From: Leuctra nigra
Lineage: Eukaryota; Arthropoda; Insecta; Plecoptera; Leuctridae
Assembly: GCA_934045905.1 (NCBI GenBank)
Contig: OW203770.1
Coordinates: 4,774,001-4,838,000 of the forward strand
Direction: 5' to 3'
DNA length: 64,000 nt
Shown here: positions 23,665 through 35,700 of the stretch, piece after piece
How the letters are laid out: each line of letters starts with the position of its first letter
How positions within the stretch are numbered: the first letter of the stretch is position 1
Notes under the pieces: model-generated
The model's database searches: none
Seen by the model: only the letters and a program-made list of their open reading frames with translations
What the model was told of the DNA's origin: nothing
Made by a program: the position numbers and the translations under genes

Positions 23665-24631
23665 CAGTGGCGTGCACTCAATGGAAGCAAGGGAAGCATT
23701 GCTTCCCCTTCCTTTTCCATTCCAACAATATTAAAATATAATAATTATATGTATAATAATTTAATCTTTTTACAAAAATATTCATCACTTAATACTACTT
23801 ATAGAATTCTTATTACGAACACAAATGTCACCACTTTCGCTCTGATTTCAAAGTAAACGCGGTTTCTAAGACAAGAGGTGGGCAAGGCGCGTGCGCACGC
23901 ATACACTTGCCTCGGCTCGGCAGTCGGCCGGCTCCAAGGGATTCACTTTTCGAATTGCTTCCAATCCCTCGCTCTATATACGGGAGTTACGCATGCATTA
24001 GGTGATTTGCCTACAATCAAATATGTTAATCTGCAGCCACCTGAAAGTATTGTCAATAATAAAAACTTATTTTGCCATGATAATAACATTATTTGCCGGT
24101 CTAAACACAAAGCATTTCTGTGTAAAATGCGTCTATTTCTGCAGGCGTATTCTAGCCAAGGGAAGCAAATCGGAGAGTTGCATCCACAGTCCGAACGCAG
24201 CCGAACTACTCCCGAGTTGACACGATTGGAACGAACATGTGATCGGTCGGTGACAGTGCTCAAGAGCGGTTGAATGTCTAAACTTGTAATATCTACAAAA
24301 TATTGCAGTTTCGGATTCTCAGTTCAGTTAACGCATTTCTACAAAGTTTTTGTATATCTGTATTTGCCCTCGTATTTGCCTTCAAAAAACTAATGATAAA
24401 AATATAAAAAATTAGTCTGAAAATCCTCCTTTGACCATTTCTTAAATTCAAGTAATCTTCCAAAAAGGTACTTTCAAAATCGTTTTTAACCATCTAAAAT
24501 TAGTCAAATTTTAAAAAATTCCCTGCGGGGCTAAGCTGGGGGGCAAGCCTCCCAGACCCCCCTCCGGGTCTGGGCAAATTTCTTTCCTGGCAATTTGCTT
24601 CCCTCACTTCAAATGTCACGGCACGCCACTG
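23665..24631. mobile_element. hAT-type element, 967 bp, TSD TCGAATTC
   Basis: Ends CAGTGGCGTGC and GCACGCCACTG. Exact duplications at 23657-23664 and 24632-24639. Inner words GCAAGGGAAGC and GGGAAGCAAAT match around both ends. The frames at 23548-24273 lie wholly inside it and resemble no transposase that I recognise. Confidence 0.88.
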
Positions 24632-25069
24632 TCGAATTCTAGACATTGTAGCTGTAAAATACTGGGACTAAAAATGGTCTTACAATTCCGTAATTTTGGA
24701 GAAAACTTGTACCTAATACAAACGCTAATACCTATGCATACAAAAAGATGATCCCACACGAAATTAATACGGCGTGTCTATTCACACGGCGGCCGTGCCC
24801 GCAAGGGGTTCAAATTCTATTTACACCAGAAGTTCGCCGTGTAGCCAAGAAGGCGTATGCTATTTACACCAGAGTTCGCCGTGCGCGCAAGAAGGCGTAT
24901 GCTATTTACACCAGAGTAAAACCGTGTGTGGAAACGGCCTTGTATTATGAACACGACACGGTAGTAGACCGTGCAAGTGAGCTGCGAACACATTAGATAC
25001 CTAGTTCAAATTCTAGAGTGACACCATATAGCAACTTAAGTAGACATCTAACGCAACAATTCCTCAGTG

Positions 25070-25142
25070 GCAACAATAGCCAGTTGGTTAGCCCATTGGC
25101 TTAGGACGCAGACGATCGGGGTTCGATTCCCCGTCAGGGATT
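25070..25142 (+). tRNA. tRNA-like sequence (Pro AGG-like), probably a pseudogene or SINE head
   Basis: Box A-like TAGCCAGTTGG, a loop TTAGGAC that would give anticodon AGG, and a perfect T-arm CGGGG-TTCGATT-CCCCG followed by TCAGGGA. The acceptor stem pairs badly and box A lacks a base, so a functional tRNA is unlikely. Confidence 0.35.
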
Positions 25143-25302
25143 ATCTTTTTTACTTCTGTAATTAACTTTATTTACAATCTACTGGTCATTTAACATGTAT
25201 TTTATTGTTTAATATAAGATTAAATGCGTCATACAATTATAATACTAGTTTTCACTTCGTAAAACATTGCCTTCTAGCGTTCAAGGTCTAGTCACGGCGG
25301 CT

Positions 25303-26760
25303 GTTTGCGCAAGGGGTTCAAATTCTATTGCCACCAGAGTACACCAGAGTTCACTCCAAGATGGCCGTCCTCTGAACAGCTGTTTTCCGGAGCCTATTTA
25401 GACTTTTTATACTAATGCAGAAGGATCGTGACGTTTTGAAAAGTGTAGGAACTGATCAATAATCAATACAATTAGGCCAGGGTCATACGTCACGACCCCA
25501 AACTTCGTTCTAAACGCATCTGTGCAGCTAAATGACTTCACTTACGCGCACTGTTTTACTTCTGGTGTAAATAGAATAGGAATTCATAGGAACACGGCAG
25601 CCGTTTGCGCAAGGGGTTCAAATTAGGGATGGAGCGAACTTGGATTTTGATATCGACTATCGATATCATTTATATATCGATATATCGATATCGCGATATA
25701 TCGATATATTGAAATATCGATATGTCGAAATATCGAAATATTGAAATATCGATATGTCGAAATATCGAAATATTGATATGGAAGTATTATATTACGATGT
25801 AGGTATGGAATTATTGATATAGGATCGCATAAATGCCTTAAATTGCTCCTAAAACTTCTAGGAATTTCAAAAGAAAATGTAAATAGAAATAACACAGCTA
25901 TTCCAAGATATAGGGTCACCGGCCAGATAAGAAAGAAATGTGAATAATCTGAGAAATTGTCCATAAATCTTGTAAACGCTGCACTGCAAACATGAATTAT
26001 TTTGTCATAGTAGGTATAAACTTCAATTAAGAACATAGTTGTATCGTCCGGTAAGGCTTCAATATATCAATATTTCAATATATCGATATTTCAATATTTC
26101 GATATTTCAATATTTCGATATTTCAATATTTCGATATTTCAATATTTCGATATATCGATATTTCAATATTTCAATATATCGATATATCGATATTTCGATA
26201 TATCGATATTCAATATATTCAGGTATCGATATTTCGATATTTTTTTGATATCGATATATATCGATATATCGATATTTTCTCCATCCCTAGTTCAAATTCT
26301 ATTGCCACCAGAGTACACCAGAGTTCAATCCAAGATGGCCGTCCTCTGAACAGCTGTTTTCCGGAGCCTATTTAGACTTTTTATACTAATGCAGAAGGAT
26401 CGTGACGTTTTGAAAAGTGTAGGAACTGATCAATAATCAATACAATTAGGCCAGGGTCATACGTCACGACCCCAAACTTCGTTCTAAACGCATCTGTGCA
26501 GTTAAAGGCTTCACTTACGCGCACTGTTTTACTTCTGGTGTAAATAGAATAGGAATTCATAGGAACACGGCAGCCGTTTGCGCAAGGGGTTCAAATTCTA
26601 TTGCCACCAGAGTACACCAGAGTTCACTCCAAGATGGCCGTCCTCTTAACAGCTGTTTTCCGAAGCCTATTTAGACTTAAATTAATGTAGAAGAGTAGTG
26701 ACTGTTTAAAAAGAATAGGAACTGATCAATAATTGATTGCAATTAGGTCAGCCACGTAGT
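25303..26760 (+). repeat. Left arm of the foldback: ~300-bp tandem units, + orientation
   Basis: Units run from ATTCTATTGCCACCAGAGTA through CAAGATGGCCGTCCTCTGAA and CATACGTCACGACCCC to GCCGTTTGCGCAAGGGGTTC. Unit 1 is 25303-25623, unit 2 is 26290-26595, and unit 3 (from 26596) is truncated and diverged. A hAT MITE splits units 1 and 2. Confidence 0.85.
25624..26289. mobile_element. hAT MITE, 666 bp, TSD GTTCAAAT
   Basis: Ends TAGGGATGGAGCGAA and (inverted) TTTTCTCCATCCCTA. Exact duplications at 25616-25623 and 26290-26297. Both ends iterate ATATCGATATTTCGA words. It interrupts a foldback unit, so it is younger. Confidence 0.92.
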
Positions 26761-26866
26761 ACAAATACTAGTGAAACCATATTGCAACTTAAGTAGACAT
26801 AAAACACAAGGTCTTTTAATTTGCATCAATAGCCGGCTATTGATGCAACCGCTATTGACGGCTATA

Positions 26867-27770
26867 GCGTACGTTTCGAATCTAAATTTAGAAATGGCGC
26901 TCGCCACTCTCCTAGCGGCCACTGGGTGAACCGCGAAATTGTGGACAAGAGTTCTGAAAATAATGGCCGCCACGTTGTGTTCTTATGGCCATTGCCGCAG
27001 TGATTTTCGTCATTATTTAGAAAAATGTGCGTTGGGTTTGATAAGTTCGAGATTCCCGAGCCTATATAAACATATTGTGAAGTGAGAAACGTTGTGTTAG
27101 GCCGTTGGGGAGCCATGGATTTAACTGAATCAGTTAAAGAAAACTGCGCCTATTTGTGCAACAAGTGCTGTGCTACCGGCACTTGCAACAGTGAATTTCT
27201 CGTTATTATTTTAGAAATCATGTATGCAAATGTTGTATTTAACCCAAAGAAACATATTTTAAAGTGAGGAAAGTGAGTTAGGTCGTGTGTGAATCGAGGA
27301 TTTACCGAAATCATGTTAAAAATGACAGGCCGATTTGTCACGTAAACGTCAGTGGGCGTATTTTGAATTACATCCTTTTTTGTAATTATAACATACAATA
27401 AAACTCAAAGATATACTGAATGATGATATTAAACATTATTTATTACACAATTACATTGATAAACATCCATTAATCACGATTTATTCCATTTTACCTATGC
27501 CGATTCCCAGCTGTCACTTGTATTTTATCTGCCATACTACAATATCAAATCATGCCAGGAATTGTCTCTAGTACTGCTCTAAGGTCAAGTATAATGAGTT
27601 AATGCAAAATAGCACTTCTTTAGGGCCAAGTTTAATGACCACAATGTCAGAATTAACTTCGTTTTATACAGTAAACCAAATGGGCATGTGACAAGAATGT
27701 CCGTACTTTTGACTGGATGCGCGCGCACCCAGAGCTGTGACGTCACGACCAGGCTATTCGAAACGTACGC
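26867..27770. mobile_element. TA-flanked TIR element in the foldback centre, 904 bp
   Basis: Terminal GCGTACGTTTCGAAT pairs with ATTCGAAACGTACGC, flanked by TA (26865-26866, 27771-27772). No transposase. The short frames at 27082-27267 and 27150-27398 match nothing I recognise. Confidence 0.65.
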
Positions 27771-27999
27771 TATTGACTTGGACCGGTCATATCCGCACTC
27801 AGGTCGTGACGTAGTATATCCACTTCCTCCTATGCTATAGGGGGAAGTGGAATCATGTTCAAAGTGGAATCATGTTCATACGTGTAATGATTGGCAGCTA
27901 AAGGGACAACCGGCACATTGCGCAGTAGGATGCGCGTAAGCAACGCCTGCCTGTGTGTAATTTTATGTAGCAGTTTTTAACGCACCTCGGCATGAGCAG

Positions 28000-28060
28000 C
28001 TTTGTAGCTCAGGCGGTAAGGCGTTTGCCTGCTGTGTTCGAATCTGGTCGGGGACGAAAT
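28000..28060 (+). tRNA. Degenerate tRNA-like sequence
   Basis: Box A GTAGCTCAGGCGG is well preserved, followed by TTTGCCTGC and a box B-like GTGTTCGAATCTG. The anticodon and variable region are too short for a tRNA, which suggests a deleted pseudogene. Confidence 0.35.
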
Positions 28061-28384
28061 TTTTTATTTTGACATTTTCACAAGTTTGAATTCTGCCTAA
28101 CCATAGAGCTATTTTTTTTAGGTTGCCCAACTTTAATTTTCGCACGTTGGAATTTGTCTACCCATAGAGAGTTTTTTTCCTTCGTCTGCCCAGTTAACTC
28201 ATGCGCGCGCAATGTGAAGTTGTACTTCTAGCTGCCAGTGTGTAATGGCTGACACGTATCAGTGCATCTAGACGCCAAAGATATTTTACTGGAGCTATCA
28301 TACCCATAGCTGAAATTTTATTAGATAATAAATGTTCCCAGTCCTCTTTATAACTCCACGATTCTCAGTATAGTAAAATGTCAG

Positions 28385-30260
28385 AACATATTGTACTGTC
28401 ACGATCCTTCTACATTAGTATAAAAAGTCTAAATAGGCTCTGGAAAACAGCTGTTCAGAGGACGGCCATCTTGGATTGAACTCTGGTGTACTCTGGTGGC
28501 AATAGAATTTGAACCCCTTGCGCAAACGGCTGCCGTGTTCCTATGAATTCCTATTCTATTTACACCAGAAGTAAAACAGTGCGCGTAAGTGAAGTCATTT
28601 AGCTGCACAGATGCGTTTAGAACGAAGTTTGGGGTCGTGACGTATGACCCTGGCCTAATTGTATTGATTATTGTACTCTGGTGCAGTGGCGGCTATTACA
28701 GTGTGCAAGGTGTGACAATTGCACACCTGATCATCCAAGAAAATTATTTAAAAGTGCTCCCTAATCCAGGAAGTAGGAAGTTAAATATTTTGTCTAATCA
28801 TTTTGCTCTCCAAAAGACGTAAAAATGCATCAATTTCAAACTAAAGATACAAAAAAATCCGGGGTTATGCGCCCCAGCCCCGCATCTGCTGGGGGCTCTC
28901 CTCTTAGAATACTTTCTTCTACGTCCTTCTATGTAATTGAACACCTGTTGTAAAGCCAAATAGCCGCCACTGCTCTGGTGGCAATAGAATTTGAACCCCT
29001 TGCGCAAACGGCTGCCGTGTTCCTATGAATTCCTATATTCTATTTACACCAGAAGTAAAACAGTGCGCGTAAGTGAAGTCATTTAGCTGCACAGATGCGT
29101 TTAGAACGAAGTTTGGGGTCGTGACGTATGACCCTGGCCTAATTGTATTGATTATTGATCAGTTCCTACACTTTTCAAAACGTCACGATCCTTCTGCATT
29201 AGTATAAAAAGTCTAAATACGCTCCGGAAAACAGCTGTTCAGAGGACGGCCATCTTGGATTGAACTCTGGTGTACTCTGGTGGCAATAGAATTTGAACCC
29301 CTTGCGCAAACGGCTGCCGTGTTCCTATGAATTCCTATATTCTATTTACACCAGAAGTAAAACAGTGCGCGTAATTGAAGTCATTTAGCTGCACAGATGC
29401 GTTTAGAACGAAGTTTGGGGTCGTGACGTATGACCCTGGCCTAATTGTATTGATTATTGATCAGTTCCTACACTTTTCAAAACGTCACGATCCTTCTGCA
29501 TTAGTATAAAAAGTCTAAATAGGCTCCGGAAAACAGCTGTTCAGAGGACGGCCATCTTGGAGTGAACTCTGGTGTACTCTGGTGGCAATAGAATTTGAAC
29601 CCCTTGCGCAAACGGCTGCCGTGTTCCTATGAATTCCTATTCTATTTACACCAGAAGTAAAACAGTGCGCGTAAGTGAAGTCATTTAGCTGCACAGATGC
29701 GTTTAGAACGAAGTTTGGGGTCGTGCGTATGACCCTGGCCTAATTGTATTGATTATTGATCAGTTCCTACACATTTCAAAACGTCACGATCCTTCTGCAT
29801 TAGTATAAAAAGTCTAAATAGGCTCCGGAAAACAGCTGTTCAGAGGACGGCCATCTTGGAGTGAACTCTGGTGTACTCTGGTGGCAATAGAATTTGAACC
29901 CCTTGCGCAAACGGCTGCCGTGTTCCTATGAATTCCTATTCTATTTACACCAGAAGTAAAACAGTGCGCGTAAGTGAAGTCATTTAGCTGCACAGATGCG
30001 TTTAGAACGAAGTTTGGGGTCGTGCGTATGACCCTGGCCTAATTGTATTGATTATTGATCAGTTCCTACACTTTTCAAAACGTCACGATCCTTCTGCATT
30101 AGTATAAAAAGTCTAAATAGGCTCCGGAAAACAGCTGTTCAGAGGACGGCCATCTTGGAGTGAACTCTGGTGGATTCTGGTGTCAATAGCATACGCTTTC
30201 TTGCGCACACGGCGACCGTGCTCTGGTGTACTCTGGTGCCAATAGAATACGCCTTCATGC
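28385..30260 (-). repeat. Right arm of the foldback: ~300-bp tandem units, - orientation
   Basis: Units open with GGTGGCAATAGAATTTGAAC near 28496, 28978, 29280, 29581 and 29880. Adjacent complete units differ by few bases, so they were recently homogenised. The first is cut by the MITE at 28684-28972. Confidence 0.88.
28684..28972. mobile_element. hAT MITE, 289 bp, TSD CTCTGGTG
   Basis: Ends CAGTGGCGGCTATT and AATAGCCGCCACTG. Exact duplications at 28676-28683 and 28973-28980, the latter being foldback-unit sequence. Confidence 0.92.
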
Positions 30261-30369
30261 GCACACGGCTACTCTGGTGTAAATAGAATATGAACCCCTT
30301 GCGGGCACGGCTGCCGTGCCAATAGAGCCAGCCAAATTAATATGGGATCTGGGGGGAGGGCCTCCAGTA

Positions 30370-31340
30370 CTTTCTAGTGTTGTCCAAGCCTGCTGATGTA
30401 TATTGAGGACGGCGTCAAGAGGATGGTGAGTTTACAATTGGATTATTTAAAATAATCTTTATCTTATTGTAGGTATTTGGTTGTAGTTACTTTCTAGTTT
30501 TGTACAAGCATCTGCTGATTTATATTGAGGACGCCGTCAAGAGGGTGGTAAATTTACTACTGGGGGATTTAAAAAATATTCATCTTTATGTACGTATTTG
30601 GTTGTAGTTACTTTCAAGTGTTGTTCAAGCATCTGCTGATGTACATTGAGGACGCCGTCAAGAGGGTGGTGAGTTTTAGTGTATTTTTTTTTTAAATCTT
30701 CATCTTTAAGTATGTATTTGGTTGGAGTTACTACTTTCAGTGTTGTTAAAGCATCTGCTGATGTATATTGAGGACGCCGTCAAGAGGGTGGCGAGTTAAA
30801 GTGGATTATTTTAAATCTTCATCTTTAAGTATGTATTTGGTTGGAGTTACTACTTTCAGTGTTGTTCAAGAATCTGGTGATGTATATTGAGGACGCCGTC
30901 AAGAGGGTGGTGAGTTATAGTGGTTTAATTTTTAAAAAATCTTCATCTTTAAGTATGTATTTGGTTGGAGCTAAGGTTGGAGTTACTACTTTCAGTGTTG
31001 TTAAAGCATCTGCTGATGTATATTGAGGACGCCGTCAAGAGGGTGGCGAGTTAAAGTGGATTATTTTTTAAAAAATCTTCATCTTTAAGTATGTATTTGG
31101 TTGGAGCTAAGGTTGGAGTTACTACTTTCAGTGTTGTTAAAGCATCTGCTGATGTATATTGAGGACGCCGTCAAGAGGGTGGCGAGTTAAAGTGGATTAT
31201 TTTTTAAAAAATCTTCATCTTTAAGTATGTATTTGGTTGGAGCTAAGGTTGGAGTTACTACTTTCAGTGTTGTTAAAGCATCTGCTGATGTATATTGAGG
31301 ACGCCGTTAAGAGGGTGGCGAGTTTACTAGTGGATTATTT
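30370..31340 (+). repeat. Tandem array of eight 119-136-bp units with an exon-like 50-bp core
   Basis: The core GAGGACGCCGTCAAGAGGGT recurs at 30405, 30527, 30648, 30770, 30889, 31025, 31161 and 31297. In the best unit the 50 bases between cag and gtgagt read LFKHLLMYIEDAVKRV. The last units are 136 bp, with an extra GCTAAGGTTGGAGTT, and nearly identical. Some units have gcgagt in place of the gtgagt donor. No complete gene is attached. Confidence 0.85.
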
Positions 31341-31759
31341 AAAATAAGACTTACTCATAGGTGGGGGCCGCACAGGCCAGGGACAATTTTGAATTTCAAA
31401 AGTACAATTTTGGGGCGTTTTCATATGTTCTGGACTACAATCTTCGTCAATTTGACATTGGGAAAAAAGTAAGATAAAGTAAGGTTTCCAAGGGCGGAAT
31501 TTCGCCGCGTTGCGGGAGAAATTCCGCAAAATGGCCGACTTTGACCAATCACAGGCCAGAAACCCAGCGGCGAAGTCGCCGCCGAGAAAGTTGAGTCTAC
31601 TCCAACTTCAGCGGGACGAAATTCGCTCCGCGCACCGGAAGCTGGTAGTTTTCTCACGATTACCGCCAGGTTCGTGATGGTATAGTTTCCGTTTTTCAGC
31701 CGACTTTCGATATCGATATCGATATAAATCCAATCTGTTGTCTGCCGTCAGGTAGTGAC

Positions 31760-32026
31760 ATGTGTTGTCTAGTTTATATTTGTTTATTAATCAAATATGT
31801 TCTTATCATGGAATATAGTCCAGAATATTTTATTGAAGTGGTCATGGACAATCCTTGTCTTTACGATTTTAAGATCTCGATCTTGATAGATCGACTTACT
31901 TCAGCGCTTCCTAATTTGGCCGCTAGGTACCACTACAAACTAGGCGGAGAAATATTCGCGCTTGGAAACGGGATACTTCCGCGGAACAAATCCATCGCGA
32001 AATATTTCCCGCAATTAAGGCTATGA
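31760..32026 (+). pseudogene. Probable MADF-domain protein fragment
   Basis: From the ATG at 31808 the frame reads MEYSPEYFIEVVMDNPCLYD. This resembles the first helix of MADF (Adf-1-like) DNA-binding domains, where FIELV..NPCLYD is characteristic. The resemblance stops after about 23 residues; the rest does not continue the domain. MADF genes accompany some PIF/Harbinger transposons. Hairpin-like AAATATTTCCCGC and GCGGAGAAATATTCGCG sequences follow. Probably a decayed transposon gene; a chance match cannot be excluded. Confidence 0.4.
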
Positions 32027-32573
32027 TTGTCAATGCCCTGCTCAACCAGTAATTACTTAGATAGTCGTTCAAGAAATACCTTTGGTTGTTGCCATGGCAA
32101 TTTTTTTCTAATCAACTGTTTAAAATTTAAATTTAGCAGAGTATTGAAATTCTGGCCCTAAGTGTCAACCAACCTTCCTACAAAACTTATTGCAAAAGTT
32201 ATGATCATTGAAAATTTATTCACTGTACAAAGAACAATGAGTGTGTTAGTGTAGTTAAGTTTATTCACAATTCCATAATTCCAGTGAGTGTAAGTTTAAA
32301 ATTTTTAACAATTCTGAACAATATGACGTCCGGAATGAGGTAATTCTGGCGTCCGCCAATGTTGTCAAATCTCGGAGTCTCCAGATAAAATCCAGACGGA
32401 ATCCAGAGTATTTTTTTAAAATCTAAAATACTACCATTACAAATCAACTTGTAAAGCTACAGACTTATTTCGAGAATTCTCAGAGCATCCAAGGTGTCAC
32501 AGTGCCAATTACTTTAATACAAAATATGTATTATATACCTAATTTGTATACATTGTATGAATATATTGAATAT

Positions 32574-32579
32574 TTTATT
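32574..32579 (-). terminator. Candidate polyadenylation signal of the METTL gene
   Basis: AATAAA on the - strand about 26 bases after the stop codon. This gives a very short 3' UTR, so a later site may also be used. Confidence 0.45.
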
Positions 32580-32604
32580 ATTACATTGTATAGTGATATA
32601 AAAA

Positions 32605-32756
32605 TCATACTGGTTCTGATGAAGATTTGCGATATTTTGCTTGTATCCAGACTCGGTACATCTTCAGTAACTTGCCTCGATTTACTTGCAAGCGACGGTC
32701 GACTAGATTCTGTTCCTCTGCGAATCCCGCCTTCGTAAACATCTCTCGTATGCCCT
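32605..32756 (-). CDS. METTL exon 5 (C-terminus)
   Basis: Acceptor ccttctttcag before 32756. It encodes [20 protein letters not shown], then [18 protein letters not shown] and [11 protein letters not shown] before TGA (32607-32605). Confidence 0.95.
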
Positions 32757-35700
32757 CTGAAAGAAGGAGGGAGGTACACCATAAAGAAACTCCAACCATT
32801 CAAGCACACATGTACACTTGGCCAAACAAAACTTGAACGTTCAATAAATCTGATAGGCTGATAGTGATATAATGTAAGATTGCACCATCAGAAGTCAGTC
32901 TAACGCTGGGTTCCCATACTTCGCATCGAATTCGCTTCCGGTTCGCTTCGCTTTCGCAAAATGGCTACCTTTTAACAAAGGAAATCGTCCATGTTTACAT
33001 TCGCATGTTCACTTGTTTCGGTTTCGTTTCGGTTTCGTCAAAGTTAAAATTAACTCAACTTTAACGAAAACAAAACACGGGAACAAGCGAATGTAAACAT
33101 GGACGATTTCCTTTGTTAAAAGGTAGCCATTTTGCGAAAGCGAAGCGAACCGGAAGCGAATTCAATGTAAAGTATGGGAACCCAGCTTAAGCGATCTCAT
33201 TGTCTCACTCTAGTAGGTGACCTCACATTTCAATGATAGTAACAAGCTTTGATTGGTTATGGGACATGACCAGCAGTCATTCAAATTTTGTCAACTTCAA
33301 GTTTTGTTTGGCCGAGTGTACCTACTTTGATTATATCTCTACATTTAGTTAGCCTACTGATCCTTGAAGAAAAAACTGAAATACAATGTGAAATTAGATA
33401 AATATGTCTATAATCTAATGAATCACTTTCCTAGACATTCTATTCTTATGGCGCAATTTCTGTGCTTTATTTATATATATTAATTGATGAGAAAAGTTTA
33501 AGGCAATTCAACCGAAAATAGTTAAAATTTATTTTCTTCATTTTTTGTTAGATGGAGTTTGTAAGTAGGTAAATGTTATGCGTCACAAAGATATACGGGA
33601 CATTTTCAAATGTGCAGAAGGACCTTTACCAATACATAACTAGACAAAACAATTTATCTAAATAACACGAAATTTGGAGGGAATATTCATCACTCATCAG
33701 TCATCATATATTTTTAGAGCTTTTAAAACTGCCTCCACATTTTTTTATTTCAATTTTAACCAAAAAAATAATTTATGAGATTTTACATTCAAATATATTA
33801 CTTATTTAGTATTGCTAGGCAACAGTCGAATTAGAATGAAGTTATCGAAAGTTGAGGGCGGTTTAGCAATCTGCCCATTCTTCATGGGCTCCAGTGGAAG
33901 TCTGTACCTGGTGAAAAGTGTTGCCTAAAAGGTTGCAGGAATGAATATATGTTTATTTTCAAAAATAAAAACGTCAACATTTTACTGTACAAAAATATTG
34001 TTGTTACACAATCGTTGCAGTTCCTCAAAAAAAGGAACTAAACCGTTCCACAGTTCCTCCCTAGAAAAAAGGCACTAAGACGTTCCATAGTTCCTAAGAA
34101 AAGGAACTAGTTCCTAGGAACTGAACTATTTCGTTCCGTTCCTACCCAACACTCATCATGTGATACTGATTTATATATTTAATTGTGTTGTATCACTCAA
34201 ATCTCCTTTAGTGTATACTCCTATCGGTAGATAGCAGCAGCGAAGTGTTCAATCATCATGTGGTAAGCTGGCCTAACGCGTCATCCCTGCATCCCCGACA
34301 CCTTCGCTGTCGGTAGGGGTGTGAGTGCCCCAAATATTTGGGGTGTTAGATATTCACAGCAGCTTACCTTGTGTAAAGAAAAACACTCGAGTCCCATCTC
34401 CTCTAGCGTAGAAATTGTCAGCTAAACATCGGCCCTTTTTGAAGCGAAGCTGTGACAGGTCGTACTGTCCGTAATCCCGGAATACAACCAAACCTCCTGG
34501 TCGCAGGTAACGGTGAATGTTGACAAGTACTTGTTGCATTCTGATGGTAATAAATTAGATTAAAAACATGTTCAATGCCCAATGAAGTCGATTATAATTG
34601 TAAGGTGTGTGCGAATAGTGAGATTTTACTTCGAATGAGAATTTTGAATAATTGACAAAAGTAGTTCTTTTCTAGGTCCTACCTATTTCAATACAAGAAT
34701 GTATAGTTGAATTTGAACTGAATTCAAATGACAAGATCAAATTAAATCTACTAGCTACTAACTAACTTTGAATTCCAATAAAGAAGTACTACCTATAGTC
34801 CAAGAAACTACCTACAGGAACTATTTTAAATTTTTTAATTCATATAAATGAATATCTTGAAAAAATAAATGAAAACTACAGTGAAAAATAAAAAATAAGG
34901 GCCTCTTGCTCAAAAGAAGTCAAGTTCTCAAGTACTACATATTTGCAGATGTCAGTCCTCAACACCACAAGACCGTGAGCTACAGTGGACTTCTAATCAA
35001 GTAAGCCACGTCTAAATGTATCAAAATTGATTGTTTTTAAGAACCCTTCTATTGTATTAAGCTGAGAGCTATTGACACTGCCTACGATAGACCACCAATA
35101 GTGCGATACTATGCAGGCTCAAAGTGAATTCCACTACAATATATCTATTGGTAATTATCTTATGGATGGAATCCAGTAGACTCTGCATAGGAACTTGTGT
35201 TGATAAACTTTGAAATATATTATTCAAACAAATAAGCAATACGTGATGGAGCCACTTCTGCACTGCGATTGTATAACTTGGTTCAACAAACGAGCGACAA
35301 CAATTATGAGAGATTATCATTGACTCGGCTACATAGTCGATTGACTATGACGTGTCAATGATATTCTCCCATAAGAGTTTTCGATTGAATGTTGACAAAG
35401 TTACACGATCCCCGTGCTGGCAGGAAACTTTTTAGATATTTATTTTGAAGTTCGTGTTTCCATAGGGCAGTGAAAAAGGAGAAACATTTGAAGTATAAAT
35501 TTAGTTACAACTTACAAGTTTACTTTTTCAGCCATAACAAACAACTAGGTAAAACAAATGTAATATAAGTAATTTATTTATATAAATATCCCCCTGATAT
35601 CCTCTGTGATCCCCCCTATGTCTAGTACCAAAGAATCCACCAGAGGTCAGTGTGTTCCTTATTTTCTCGAATAGCATGAGACTAGTACAGTCTGTTTTTT

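Larger units (their letters stand above)
24749..30350. mobile_element. Giant foldback element (5.6 kb) with tandemly repeated arms
   Basis: The left terminus (gatcccacacgaaattaata, then CACGGCGGCCGTGCCCGCAA near 24785) is mirrored on the right (ACGGCTGCCGTGCCAATAGA, then ATTAATATGGGATC at about 30350). Each arm consists of roughly 300-bp direct units in opposite orientation, about three on the left and five on the right. The middle (26760-28380) is unique and holds a TA-flanked insertion. Organisation recalls FB/Galileo-type foldbacks. No flanking duplication found, so superfamily is open. Confidence 0.65.

Noticed and set aside
23548..24273. Several 70-130-residue frames that might be a transposase
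   Set aside because: They fall inside a 967-bp hAT element but contain no hAT dimerisation or DDE-type motif that I can recognise, and they overlap on both strands.
25623..26248. Ile/Tyr/Ser/Arg-rich frames on both strands
   Set aside because: They are translations of the ATATCGATATTTCGA iterations in a hAT MITE.
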